A DNA stretch of 64,000 bases from JAVKMO01 sp031539345 (GTDB lineage: Bacteria; Bacteroidota; Bacteroidia; Chitinophagales; Chitinophagaceae), in assembly GCA_031539345.1 (NCBI GenBank), contig JAVKMO010000004.1, positions 25,634 to 89,633 of the forward strand, given 5' to 3'. The notes beneath the pieces were generated by a model that searched no databases, had not been told where the DNA came from, and saw only the letters and a program-made list of their open reading frames with translations. This document shows, piece by piece, positions 1 through 7,009 of the stretch; position 1 is the first letter of the stretch; each line of letters opens with the position of its first letter. The translations under genes were made by a program, and so were the position numbers.

Positions 1-264
1 AAAAAATTCAACACAAGAATCTTTCCACACATTGCCGGTAATGCCTTTTTGTGTTGTTAAAACGTGGCTTTCTTTGACTTCATAATGCAAATAAAAACCG
101 CTTTCATGCCACGCAATTTGTACTTGACAAAATGGCTCATAATGAAAATTACTTTTCCAATTATTTGTATTGATAAGAATCGCAGGAGTGGTTTTTAACG
201 CCACAAATACATTTTCAATATTGTCTGTATGCTGATGGATATAAGGTACAAAAAGTGTTTTCAT
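1..264 (-). CDS. carbohydrate-binding family 9-like protein (3' end outside window)
   Basis: The reading frame opens with ATG at 264 and runs 88 codons off the left edge without a stop, so the C-terminal part is missing. The visible part has no signal peptide and ends in a VWKDSCVEFF stretch. That stretch resembles the 'W.DSCVEFF' signature of CBM9-like domains seen in many Bacteroidota proteins of about 210-230 aa. The preceding AWHESGFYLHYEV segment fits a beta-strand of the same fold. A carbohydrate-binding or processing role is therefore inferred from a short motif only. It lies downstream of yigZ on the same strand, 148 bp away; that gap shows no clear terminator or promoter. Confidence 0.5.
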   Translation of the reverse strand, partial: MKTLFVPYIHQHTDNIENVFVALKTTPAILINTNNWKSNFHYEPFCQVQIAWHESGFYLHYEVKESHVLTTQKGITGNVWKDSCVEFF

Positions 265-412
265 GTTTACAAGGCGGTTTATTTTTTTGATTTGATATCC
301 TTTGAATAACAATAGAAAAGAGTAGGCGGTAATTGTTGTTAATTGAAATTAAAAACACGATATACACTACGGTATGATGCGAATCATTTTTCGCCCAATT
401 GTAGTATCTGTT

Positions 413-1027
413 TTAAAACGAGTGATCTGATTTTTCTAATTTAATTTCATTGATACGTTGTTGCACAGCGGTCAAATCAATCAGTGGAACACACGTTTTT
501 ATGGTACAAAATAAGCCTAAGTCTTGTTCGATAATTGTACAGTCATGTTTTTTTAAACAATGTAAAATTGCATTTACATCGGCATATTCACATTCAATCA
601 ATAAGAGTTCTTTTTTTTGTTTTTCTGTGATATAGGCAACTTGCAATGCTAATGATGCGGCGTTTTTATAGGCATTAGCCAAACCTGCCGTTCCGAGTAA
701 AGTGCCACCAAAATAACGCACAACAACAATGGCGGCATTGGTTAATTGTTTGCTCAACAATTGATTTAAAATTGGTTTGCCTGCTGTTCCCGAAGGTTCT
801 TTATCATCTGTAGATTTGCTTTCTATATGCGGTGCAAAACCAATGCAATAAGCGTAGCAATGGTGGCTTGCTTTGGGGTGTTCTTGCACAATTTTTTTGA
901 GTTGTTTTTTGAATTCTTCTTTTTGTTCTACAGGAAAAGCATACGCTAAAAATTGACTTCCTCTGTCTTTAAATTCTGCACGACTTTGTTGCGTTAAAGT
1001 GAGGTAAGAAAAAGCCTTTGTATCCAT
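413..1027 (-). CDS. yigZ: YigZ/IMPACT family protein (UPF0029)
   Basis: This 204-aa protein matches the YigZ/IMPACT family in length and motifs. The N-terminal half carries the family core: HPKASHHCYAY, then DDKEPSGTAGKPIL, then VVVRYFGGTLLGTAGL, which is the conserved UPF0029 block. The C-terminal 60-70 residues correspond to the DUF1949 domain with a ferredoxin-like fold. The biochemical role is unsettled; eukaryotic IMPACT binds GCN1, and bacterial YigZ is thought to bind nucleic acid. The start is an ATG at 1027. It follows leuA by 20 bp on the same strand, so the two are probably co-transcribed, but no functional link is apparent. Confidence 0.93.
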   Translation of the reverse strand: MDTKAFSYLTLTQQSRAEFKDRGSQFLAYAFPVEQKEEFKKQLKKIVQEHPKASHHCYAYCIGFAPHIESKSTDDKEPSGTAGKPILNQLLSKQLTNAAIVVVRYFGGTLLGTAGLANAYKNAASLALQVAYITEKQKKELLLIECEYADVNAILHCLKKHDCTIIEQDLGLFCTIKTCVPLIDLTAVQQRINEIKLEKSDHSF

Positions 1028-1047
1028 ACAAGTCTTGCGTAGAGCGA

Positions 1048-2184
1048 TTACACGATAGTTTTTAAATCTTTGTCTTCAACTTCTTTTAAGGTGTCTGCGA
1101 GTACAAGAAAGCGTCGATACACTTCGTCCATTTTGTCTTTTTCAAAACTAAATCCTAATTGTTGTAGTCTGAAACGTAGTGCTGCTCTGCCACTTCTTGC
1201 TGTTAAAACAATTTTGCTTGAGTCTACACCAACATCTACAGGGTCAATAATTTCATATATTTCTCTATGTTTTAACACGCCGTCTTGATGAATGCCAGAC
1301 GAGTGAGCAAATGCGTTAGAGCCAACAATAGCCTTGTTGGGTTGCACAGGCATTCCCATTGTTTCAGAAACTAATTTGCTCAAACTGGTTAATTTTTTTG
1401 TATTGATATTTGTATGCAATCCAATTGTTTTTCGCGTACTCAATATCATCACAATTTCTTCTAACGAGGTGTTGCCCGCTCTTTCACCAATGCCGTTGAT
1501 GGTGCATTCTACTTGCCTTGCACCGTTCATAATGCCGCTTAAAGAATTTGCAGTAGCCAAACCTAAATCATTGTGGCAGTGTGTAGAAAGGCGTGCCTGA
1601 TGAATATTGCTCACGTTCTCTAATAAAAATTTCATAATCTGTCCATAATCTTCAGGAAGGCAATAACCTGTTGTGTCAGGAATGTTGATGACTGTTGCCC
1701 CTGCGGCAATGACGGCATGAATCATTTTTGCTAAAAATTCTTTATTCGCTCTGCCAGAATCTTCTGCATAAAATTCAACATCTTCAACAAAAGACTTTGC
1801 ATATTTCACTGCACCAATGGCTTGTTCTAAAACTTTTTCTGGTGTAGATTGTAATTTGCCATAAATGTGTAAATCAGAAACGCCAAGCCCTGTATGTATT
1901 CTTGGTCTTTTTGCATATTGAAGTGCATTGGCAGCAGCTTCAATATCTCCTTTGATGGCTCTTGACAAACCACAAACAGTGGCGTTTTTAACCACTTTGG
2001 CAACTGCTACAACAGCATCAAAATCGCCCGGACTTGAAATCGGAAAGCCAGCTTCTATCACATCAACGCCTAATAATTCTAATTCTTTTGCAATGATTAT
2101 TTTTTCGGCAACATTGAGTTTGCTTCCGGGCACTTGTTCTCCATCTCGTAAGGTGGTATCAAAAATTTCGATTTTTTGAGACAT
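1048..2184 (-). CDS. leuA: 2-isopropylmalate synthase, short form
   Basis: LeuA condenses acetyl-CoA with 2-oxoisovalerate, the first committed step of leucine synthesis. The TIM-barrel signature FDTTLRDGEQ lies at residues 8-17, the metal-binding HxH of THCHND at 202-204, and the NGIGERAGNTSLEE block at about 230-243. A further HSSGIHQDG motif follows near residue 295. At 378 aa it lacks the C-terminal LeuA allosteric domain of the 510-aa enzymes, so feedback inhibition by leucine through that domain is not expected; short forms are usual in Bacteroidota. A homocitrate or citramalate synthase is a less likely alternative. leuB, leuC and leuD are not in the window. The ATG at 2184 is clear. 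Roughly 210 bp upstream contain no gene. Confidence 0.88.
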   Translation of the reverse strand: MSQKIEIFDTTLRDGEQVPGSKLNVAEKIIIAKELELLGVDVIEAGFPISSPGDFDAVVAVAKVVKNATVCGLSRAIKGDIEAAANALQYAKRPRIHTGLGVSDLHIYGKLQSTPEKVLEQAIGAVKYAKSFVEDVEFYAEDSGRANKEFLAKMIHAVIAAGATVINIPDTTGYCLPEDYGQIMKFLLENVSNIHQARLSTHCHNDLGLATANSLSGIMNGARQVECTINGIGERAGNTSLEEIVMILSTRKTIGLHTNINTKKLTSLSKLVSETMGMPVQPNKAIVGSNAFAHSSGIHQDGVLKHREIYEIIDPVDVGVDSSKIVLTARSGRAALRFRLQQLGFSFEKDKMDEVYRRFLVLADTLKEVEDKDLKTIV

Positions 2185-2394
2185 ATTATTTTGTGTTTAA
2201 TAAAATATAAATATTCGTTTGAGCAATTTGTGAAATAAGACAAGTATAAAATTTTTCTTCGATTGGTCGATAACGAAACACGTATGATACCATTTTGAAG
2301 ATGTAACCAATACAACAAAATTCATCTTTTTTATTTACCTCTCAATGCGAGGTAGTGCTGAAATAATAAAATGATTTTCAGTTGTGATGACCTT

Positions 2395-3069
2395 TTATTC
2401 ATCAATAAAAAAAACAAACAGATGTTCTGGACCATGAACGCCTTTAACGAGTGTTTTCTCAATGTCGGCAGTTTTACTTGGACCGGTAATAATTGACATC
2501 ATTGAAGGTTGTTCTTCTGGAGAACCATTTCTTCTTTGTTTAAATAGCTTAATCGCCATATCGAGATTGGCAACAACTTGATGTTGATAGGCAATACAAA
2601 TATGAATGGGAGTAAAAACATTGCTTTTTCGGTCGCCTTCACCAAAAGAAGAAACGACAATAGAACCTGTTCGTGCAACTAATAAATCACACGTGGTGAG
2701 TGCGATGTCAGCGTGTTCAATATCATTATAAAAATCATTATTGAAGCCACTTTCGGATAATTTGGTCAACAGCTTTTTTTCTTTACAAAAAACAGAGCTG
2801 TTCGATTCTTTGATTAACGCATTCAATTTTGAAAAACATTCCACTTCATTTTTGCAGTAAACAAAATTGCCCCCGAGTGCATGAAATTGTTTTGCAAATT
2901 CAATGTCAATGTCGTTGGTGCTAAAATTGAAAAAAACATTGTAGTCAGGTGTTGCCTCTAACGGTTCATGCATAGAACTGACCTTTGATTTATTTTCTAA
3001 CCCTAAATAAATTTTTGTTAAAACTGTTTTTCGTGCAGCTTCATTACGCAAAAACTTTGGTGTTGGCAT
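2395..3069 (-). CDS. LUD domain protein (LutC/YkgG family)
   Basis: A 224-aa protein of the LUD (lactate utilisation) family. Diagnostic stretches are ALTTCDLLVARTGSIV (about residues 105-120) and the C-terminal SIITGPSKTADIEKTLVKGVHGP, a hallmark of LUD proteins. Proper LutC works with LutA and LutB in oxidising lactate to pyruvate. No lutA or lutB is next to it here, and many Bacteroidota carry a solitary copy beside unrelated housekeeping genes, so the substrate is uncertain. It begins with ATG 7 bp after the pyrH stop, implying co-transcription from the pyrH promoter. No terminator is evident after it. Confidence 0.85.
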   Translation of the reverse strand: MPTPKFLRNEAARKTVLTKIYLGLENKSKVSSMHEPLEATPDYNVFFNFSTNDIDIEFAKQFHALGGNFVYCKNEVECFSKLNALIKESNSSVFCKEKKLLTKLSESGFNNDFYNDIEHADIALTTCDLLVARTGSIVVSSFGEGDRKSNVFTPIHICIAYQHQVVANLDMAIKLFKQRRNGSPEEQPSMMSIITGPSKTADIEKTLVKGVHGPEHLFVFFIDE

Positions 3070-3076
3070 GATATTT

Positions 3077-3793
3077 TTAATTCGTTACAATTGTTCCAAT
3101 GGCTTCGCCAGTCAAAAGTCGGTATAAATTATTTGGCTTATTGAAGTTGAAGACAACCAATTTTAAATCTCTTTCTTGACACATGGCAAAAGCTGTTTTG
3201 TCCATAATTTTAAAATTTTTGTTCAATGCTTCTTGAAATTTCAGTTGTTTAAAAATAACCGCATCTGGAAATTTTTCTGGGTCTTTGTCAAATACTCCAT
3301 CAACTCGAGTTCCTTTAATAATAATATCAGCGTTAATTTCTATCGCCTTTAAAACACCAGCACTATCAGTCGTAAAATTCGGATTGCCTGTGCCGCCGCC
3401 AAAAATAACAATTCGCATTTTTTCTAAATGTCTTAATGCACGCCGACGGATATACGTTTCTGCGACTTGCTCTACTTTGATATTGCTCATAAGACGAGTT
3501 TTCATACCTGCTTTTTCAAGTGCTGCTTGTAGTGCCATACCATTGATAATGGTTGCTAACATACCCATATAATCGCCTTGTTGTCGTTCTATACCTGTCT
3601 CGCTTTCATTCATACCACGATAAATATTTCCTCCTCCAATCACCACAGCAATTTCTATGCCCAAGGCGGCAACTACTTTAATTTCATTCGCATAATACGC
3701 AAGAATATCCGCAGATAAGCCGTATGTTTTATTGCCTAATAAAGATTCGCCAGAAAGTTTGAGTAAAACACGTTTGTAAGGAATTGTAGCCAT
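3077..3793 (-). CDS. pyrH: UMP kinase
   Basis: PyrH phosphorylates UMP to UDP with ATP as a hexamer of the amino-acid-kinase fold. The conserved start KRVLLKLSGESL, the VIGGGNIYRG loop and the GGGTGNPNFTTD motif are all present. The start is taken as the ATG at 3793 (MATIPYKR), because the upstream in-frame extension of 15 residues does not resemble the family. This gives 238 aa, the usual bacterial length. A candidate promoter of the Bacteroidota type lies at 3825-3851. In many bacteria pyrH is followed by frr; here it is followed by a LUD-domain gene. Confidence 0.96.
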   Translation of the reverse strand: MATIPYKRVLLKLSGESLLGNKTYGLSADILAYYANEIKVVAALGIEIAVVIGGGNIYRGMNESETGIERQQGDYMGMLATIINGMALQAALEKAGMKTRLMSNIKVEQVAETYIRRRALRHLEKMRIVIFGGGTGNPNFTTDSAGVLKAIEINADIIIKGTRVDGVFDKDPEKFPDAVIFKQLKFQEALNKNFKIMDKTAFAMCQERDLKLVVFNFNKPNNLYRLLTGEAIGTIVTN

Positions 3794-3824
3794 AATTGAT
3801 AAAAATTTAAAGGATAAGACGGAA

Positions 3825-3851
3825 CAAAAATAATTCAATTTAATCCTTCAA
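3825..3851 (-). promoter_or_regulatory. candidate Bacteroidota promoter for pyrH
   Basis: Read on the minus strand, TATTTTTG (3832-3825) fits the Bacteroidota -7 box TAnnTTTG exactly. A TTG lies 16 nt upstream (3851-3849), slightly closer than the usual spacing of about 19. The predicted transcript start would leave a leader of roughly 25 nt before the pyrH ATG. AT-rich sequence makes chance matches common. Confidence 0.35.
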
Positions 3852-3900
3852 CGCAGAACTGTTTCCACGTGTTGTAAATAACGATTTGAAAATGTGTGTT

Positions 3901-4027
3901 GTAGTCAGTTTTTATTGCAAATTAAACAAAACGAATAGATGTTTTTTGTTGTATTATCTTCTTTGATTTTATAGAAATAAAGAATGTAGAATTGTAAGAA
4001 TGGCATTGGTATATCTGTGTCAATTCC
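3901..4027. repeat. direct repeat 1, copy a
   Basis: About 80 % alike over roughly 100 bp to 4369-4495, in the same orientation. Shared blocks include ATTGCAAATTAAA, CTTTGATTTT and TAGAAAT. It lies just beyond, and slightly into, the 3' end of the 80-aa membrane protein gene. Its partner lies beyond the 3' end of the WYL regulator gene. The pair brackets the 80-aa gene. Confidence 0.7.
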
Positions 4028-4262
4028 ATACTAATCTTCGTGTTTTGGGTTGATTAAAAATTGAAAGCGAATTACAATTTCTTCTTTTCTTTTCTTTTCT
4101 TTGGTTTAAATCTTCTCTGATTTTAGAAATGAGTTGATAAACAACCCAAATTGTTGTAATACCACTTGCGATGATAACAAACCAACTTTGCACATTTGCG
4201 ATTTGTAGAAATAAAGGAAAAAAACCAACCAAAAGAGTGTCTGAAAATGTATTGTTTGCCAT
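4020..4262 (-). CDS. small membrane protein, paralogue of the 60-aa protein at 40232-40414
   Basis: An 80-aa protein that I do not recognise by name. It has an N-terminal hydrophobic stretch (about residues 9-22), a clear membrane span at about 27-46, and then a strongly basic tail (REDLNQRKEKKRR). Residues 3-52 align without gaps to residues 5-54 of the 60-aa protein at 40232-40414. About 13 of 50 positions are identical, including NN, W, YQ and the D ending the helix. The two therefore look like one small family, although shared hydrophobic composition inflates such matches. The start is an ATG at 4262. It sits alone between pyrH and the WYL regulator and is bracketed by direct repeat 1. 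Holin-like or membrane-anchor roles are possible but unsupported. Confidence 0.6.
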   Translation of the reverse strand: MANNTFSDTLLVGFFPLFLQIANVQSWFVIIASGITTIWVVYQLISKIREDLNQRKEKKRRNCNSLSIFNQPKTRRLVWN

Positions 4263-4368
4263 AGTTATAAATGTTGCGTGAATGAAAAAAATAATATCAT
4301 TTTATTGGCTGTCTAAACTTCTTTGGTAGTTTAAATATCGTCTATTTTATGCTCAGTTTGTTTTAATG

Positions 4369-4495
4369 GTAGCCAATTTTCATTGCAAATTAAAGAAAAC
4401 GAGTGGATTGTTTTTGTTTAATTGTATCCTTTGATTTTGTAGAAATGAAGAACGAAGAATTGTGTTAAATAAAATCTTGTATCTGGTTCAACTCC
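4369..4495. repeat. direct repeat 1, copy b
   Basis: Partner of 3901-4027. It fills most of the 240-bp gap between the 80-aa gene and the 3' end of the WYL regulator gene. No other gene is visible in this gap. Confidence 0.7.
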
Positions 4496-4502
4496 ACTTC
4501 TT

Positions 4503-5420
4503 TTAAGGCTTGTGCGAACCATATTGTGTAGCTGCCTCTTGAAGAGCGTTTTGTATTTTGAGTGCCAAAGAAGGCGGTTGCAAAACTTTCATGTTTTTTC
4601 CAAATGAAAGCAATTCCATTATCAAATCATGCGTGATATATAGCCGTAATTTAATCTGTAATTCGTTTTCATTATCAACCAAAATTTCTTGTGTGTCGTG
4701 CAAAGGCAATGTTTTGATATACTTGCCTTGAAATTCATTAAACGATAAAATAATGTCTTGCGGTGCTTCGTCATTTGGGCTGATAATACCAAAACAATAG
4801 CGATAACTTTCTACAATTTGTTCTTGCTGTACTTGATTGTACGTTTGTCTTATCGTCGCCAAATCACGCAAACGGTCTAAGGCAAAACTTTTTATTTTAT
4901 CATCGTTGTCATCTTTTGCAATTAGATACCAACGATATTTAAACTCCTTTAAAGCATACGGTTCCACAAAACGCTCGCTACTTTCTTCTTCCCAAAATTT
5001 TTGATACGTAAAATTTACCTTCAATTGATTTTTGATGGCACGCAGTAGGATGTGTAAATGCTCTGTTCCTTGTGGCTTTCGATTTTCTACATGAATAAAT
5101 GGCTTTATATCTTGCGGAACGCTTAAAAAATTGAACAACTCAAAGGCTTCTATTATGCGCTCAAAATTCTTGTTTGTTATATCCTTGTCAACAATAAAAT
5201 AGCCTTTTTCTTTTCTTGCATATTTAATTTCAATGCCAAAAAGTTTCCGTATTTCACCCAAATCTCGCTGGAAATTTCGCTTTGAAGCACCCGTACTCAC
5301 GCCTTTTTCGTCCATATCATCGTCGATGTCTTTTAGCAATTCTTCATAAGTAGTGTAGGTTTTTTTTTGTAGCTTTTTGATAATGATGTTATATCGAGAT
5401 ATGTATCCGAGTTTTGACAT
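4503..5420 (-). CDS. WYL-domain transcriptional regulator
   Basis: A 305-aa regulator with an N-terminal winged helix-turn-helix (about residues 1-75, including GASKRNFQRDLGEIRKLFG). A central WYL domain follows (about 130-205; VEPYALKEFKYRWYLIAKD, then SFALDRL) and then a C-terminal WCX-like domain. WYL regulators sense ligands, often nucleotides or nucleic-acid fragments. They are frequently found as repressors beside phage-defence genes (BrxR/CapW type), which is family knowledge and not proof here. The ATG at 5420 lies 7 bp after the repaired stop of the upstream metallophosphoesterase, so the two form an operon. No signs of truncation are seen. Confidence 0.88.
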   Translation of the reverse strand: MSKLGYISRYNIIIKKLQKKTYTTYEELLKDIDDDMDEKGVSTGASKRNFQRDLGEIRKLFGIEIKYARKEKGYFIVDKDITNKNFERIIEAFELFNFLSVPQDIKPFIHVENRKPQGTEHLHILLRAIKNQLKVNFTYQKFWEEESSERFVEPYALKEFKYRWYLIAKDDNDDKIKSFALDRLRDLATIRQTYNQVQQEQIVESYRYCFGIISPNDEAPQDIILSFNEFQGKYIKTLPLHDTQEILVDNENELQIKLRLYITHDLIMELLSFGKNMKVLQPPSLALKIQNALQEAATQYGSHKP

Positions 5421-5427
5421 ATAGAGT

Positions 5428-5987
5428 TTAGTATTGAGGTGAAAAAGTTCCTATGTTCACAAATTGCGTATTTCTGTTGTTAAAGGTAAAGCCTTGTGTT
5501 TGGTGAATATGACCAAATAAATGATAAACAGGCTTTTTTTTTCAACAAACAATTGCATTGTTTTGCACCCTATATTAAAATCCAATACCGAATGTGCAGG
5601 ACCATGCGTGAGCAAAAAATCGACATCGTGTTGTATGGTAGGGGAGGAATGCAACCAAGGCCTTGCAGGAACAGAATAAAAAGAAACGCCAAACAAAACA
5701 ACTTTTTTATTGTCTAAATAAAGCACGTTAGAAGGTGCCATTTTCATTGCCATTTCTGGTTCTAAATCAAACATTAAATCATGATTGCCAGCAACAAAAA
5801 TTTTAAATGTTGATTTTTGTAGAGCAAACCATTCAAAAAAATCCTGCGACTCACTTTCATCGCCATCATTACAAGCATCACCACAATGAATCAAAATATC
5901 ACAAGCCGGAATGTTCAATTTTCTTTGCCCACCATGCGTGTCAGAAATGGCGATTATAGATTTTGATTTGTAGGAGATTTGAAACAA
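5428..5987 (-). pseudogene. metallophosphoesterase, frameshifted at an A9 tract
   Basis: A calcineurin-like phosphoesterase. Motif I SDTHG (D16, H18), motif II HCGD (about 35-37), GNHD (67-70) and THGPAH (about 128) are all in frame. After residue 150 the frame is lost at a run of nine A on the coding strand (T run at 5534-5542). The open frame then ends at 5457 with a nonsense tail. One extra A, or two fewer, restores a tail reading KPVYHLFGHIHQ and on to a TAA at 5428-5430. That tail supplies the GHxH metal-binding motif the family needs. The start codon is TTG at 5987; no ATG is in frame between it and the upstream stop. It could be a true pseudogene, a homopolymer sequencing error or a slippage-controlled gene. 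The 5' end is duplicated at 6847-6975. Confidence 0.75.
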
Positions 5988-6060
5988 ATGTTGTTTGTTT
6001 GAATGAAGAATAGAGCGGCTTTGTCGTTTTGTGTTTTCATCTCACTGTTGTGTGTTTGGT
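5932..6060. repeat. direct repeat 2, copy a
   Basis: This stretch covers the first 18 or so codons of the metallophosphoesterase and about 75 bp upstream. It recurs at 6847-6975 in the same orientation, 915 bp away, with about 85 % identity. Long exact blocks such as GCGTGTCAGAAATGGC and TAGATTTTGATTTGTAG are shared. Confidence 0.85.
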
Positions 6061-6085
6061 GCAAACAAAATGAACGGCAGTAAAG

Positions 6086-6256
6086 TCAAGCATCAATGAC
6101 CTTACGTTGTTTTGTTGTTGTTGATTTTTCTTTTTTGTTACTTGCGTTATGTTTATAATTTCTGATAAACTCGCTAATCTCTTGACGGGCTTTTTTTGTT
6201 AATGGGTCGCTTGCTATCACAAAGTCAATGCCTTTAGGTTCTTTTATGTGTCCCAT
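6086..6256 (-). CDS. 56-aa protein of unknown function
   Basis: A short ORF with ATG at 6256 and TGA at 6086-6088. It encodes MGHIKEPKGIDFVIASDPLT followed by a charged helix and a Lys/Ser/Thr-rich tail. The N-terminal MGHIKEPKG...F.I.S.PLT pattern looks conserved-protein-like and not random, and codon use is normal. It starts 5 bp after the stop of the GNAT-like gene, so both are on one transcript. Because the pair sits between direct repeats, it behaves as a two-gene cassette. A role as partner or regulator of the upstream enzyme is inference; no helix-turn-helix or ribbon-helix-helix pattern is obvious. Confidence 0.65.
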   Translation of the reverse strand: MGHIKEPKGIDFVIASDPLTKKARQEISEFIRNYKHNASNKKEKSTTTKQRKVIDA

Positions 6257-6261
6257 AATAG

Positions 6262-6789
6262 TTATGATTTAAAATATTTTTCAACGAGTATTTGTGCAGG
6301 CCCGGTTGGAATAATCATTCTGTGTCCACTCAATATATACGCACCTAATGTTTTTTGATAATGGGCGATAAGTTTTGTCTTTGCGGTAAACCCGACAAAA
6401 CCCCTAAAGCCTTGTTGAAAAGAAACTTTGCAGGCATGAGCAACTAAGTTTCCTGCAACCCCTTCGTAAAGTTTATGTTGTCCTGTGTTAAAGGGCGCGT
6501 TTTCGAGTAAGTGCATATAAACATGGTCGTACTCCAAAGTCAGACTTAGCAAACCTTGAATAATGTTTGGGTTATGATGAATGGTCAATTTAAAAACTTC
6601 TTTTGTGTTGTCAGTAAACTCAGCGTTCCAATCAAAATTCCATCTATTCTTTTTGCTTACTTGTTTTAAGTCCGCTTTGGTTAAACGTAAAACTTCTGTG
6701 GCAAAACTGTCGCCCGAAATCGTATTTTGAATCGAATTAGTCAGCTTGTCTATAACAAAGTCGAGATGTGGGTGATGATTTATTTTCAC
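6262..6789 (-). CDS. GNAT-like acetyltransferase fold protein (tentative)
   Basis: A 175-aa protein starting at GTG (6789); the frame upstream reaches a stop after three codons, so this is the most upstream start. The C-terminal half reads YEGVAGNLVAHACKVSFQQG, FVGFTAKT and HYQKTLGA. This fits GNAT motif A (a GxxGxL-type CoA-binding loop before a helix) followed by a strand and the 'hYxkhGa' motif B. The N-terminal 80 residues do not resemble anything I can name. The substrate is unknown. It heads a two-gene unit with the 56-aa protein and is bracketed by direct repeat 2. Alternative: an unrelated alpha/beta fold that happens to resemble GNAT. Confidence 0.6.
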   Translation of the reverse strand: MKINHHPHLDFVIDKLTNSIQNTISGDSFATEVLRLTKADLKQVSKKNRWNFDWNAEFTDNTKEVFKLTIHHNPNIIQGLLSLTLEYDHVYMHLLENAPFNTGQHKLYEGVAGNLVAHACKVSFQQGFRGFVGFTAKTKLIAHYQKTLGAYILSGHRMIIPTGPAQILVEKYFKS

Positions 6790-6846
6790 AAGGTAAACTT
6801 ACAAAAAAATATTGTTCGGTAAATGAATTTTCAATTTAAATGTTTG

Positions 6847-6975
6847 CCATGCGTGTCAGAAATGGCAATGATAGATTTTGATTTGTAGTGGATTTGAAAC
6901 AAATGTTGTTTGGTTGAATGAAAAATAGAGGGTTTTTGGCGTTTTGTGGTAGCATTTCACTATTGTTTGTTTCGG
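6847..6975. repeat. direct repeat 2, copy b (5' remnant of the metallophosphoesterase gene)
   Basis: On the minus strand this copy still reads FQIHYKSKSIIAISDTHGKH before a stop. It is plainly the N-terminus of the phosphoesterase encoded at 5428-5987, together with its upstream region. The gene fragment is dead. It lies in the 221-bp gap between the GNAT-like gene and the 310-aa gene, where nothing else is seen. Confidence 0.85.
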
Positions 6976-7009
6976 GGAGAATACTAAGTACAGCGAGAAA
7001 AGGTTTGAT

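Noticed and set aside
2097..2318. 73-aa frame overlapping the start of leuA
   Set aside because: It overlaps leuA in another frame, has no family resemblance, and its composition fits noncoding AT-rich DNA.
3858..3876. Possible parS site (TGTTTCCACGTG) near pyrH
   Set aside because: It has an extra base against the parS consensus and the right half-site is not an inverted copy, so ParB binding is not supported.
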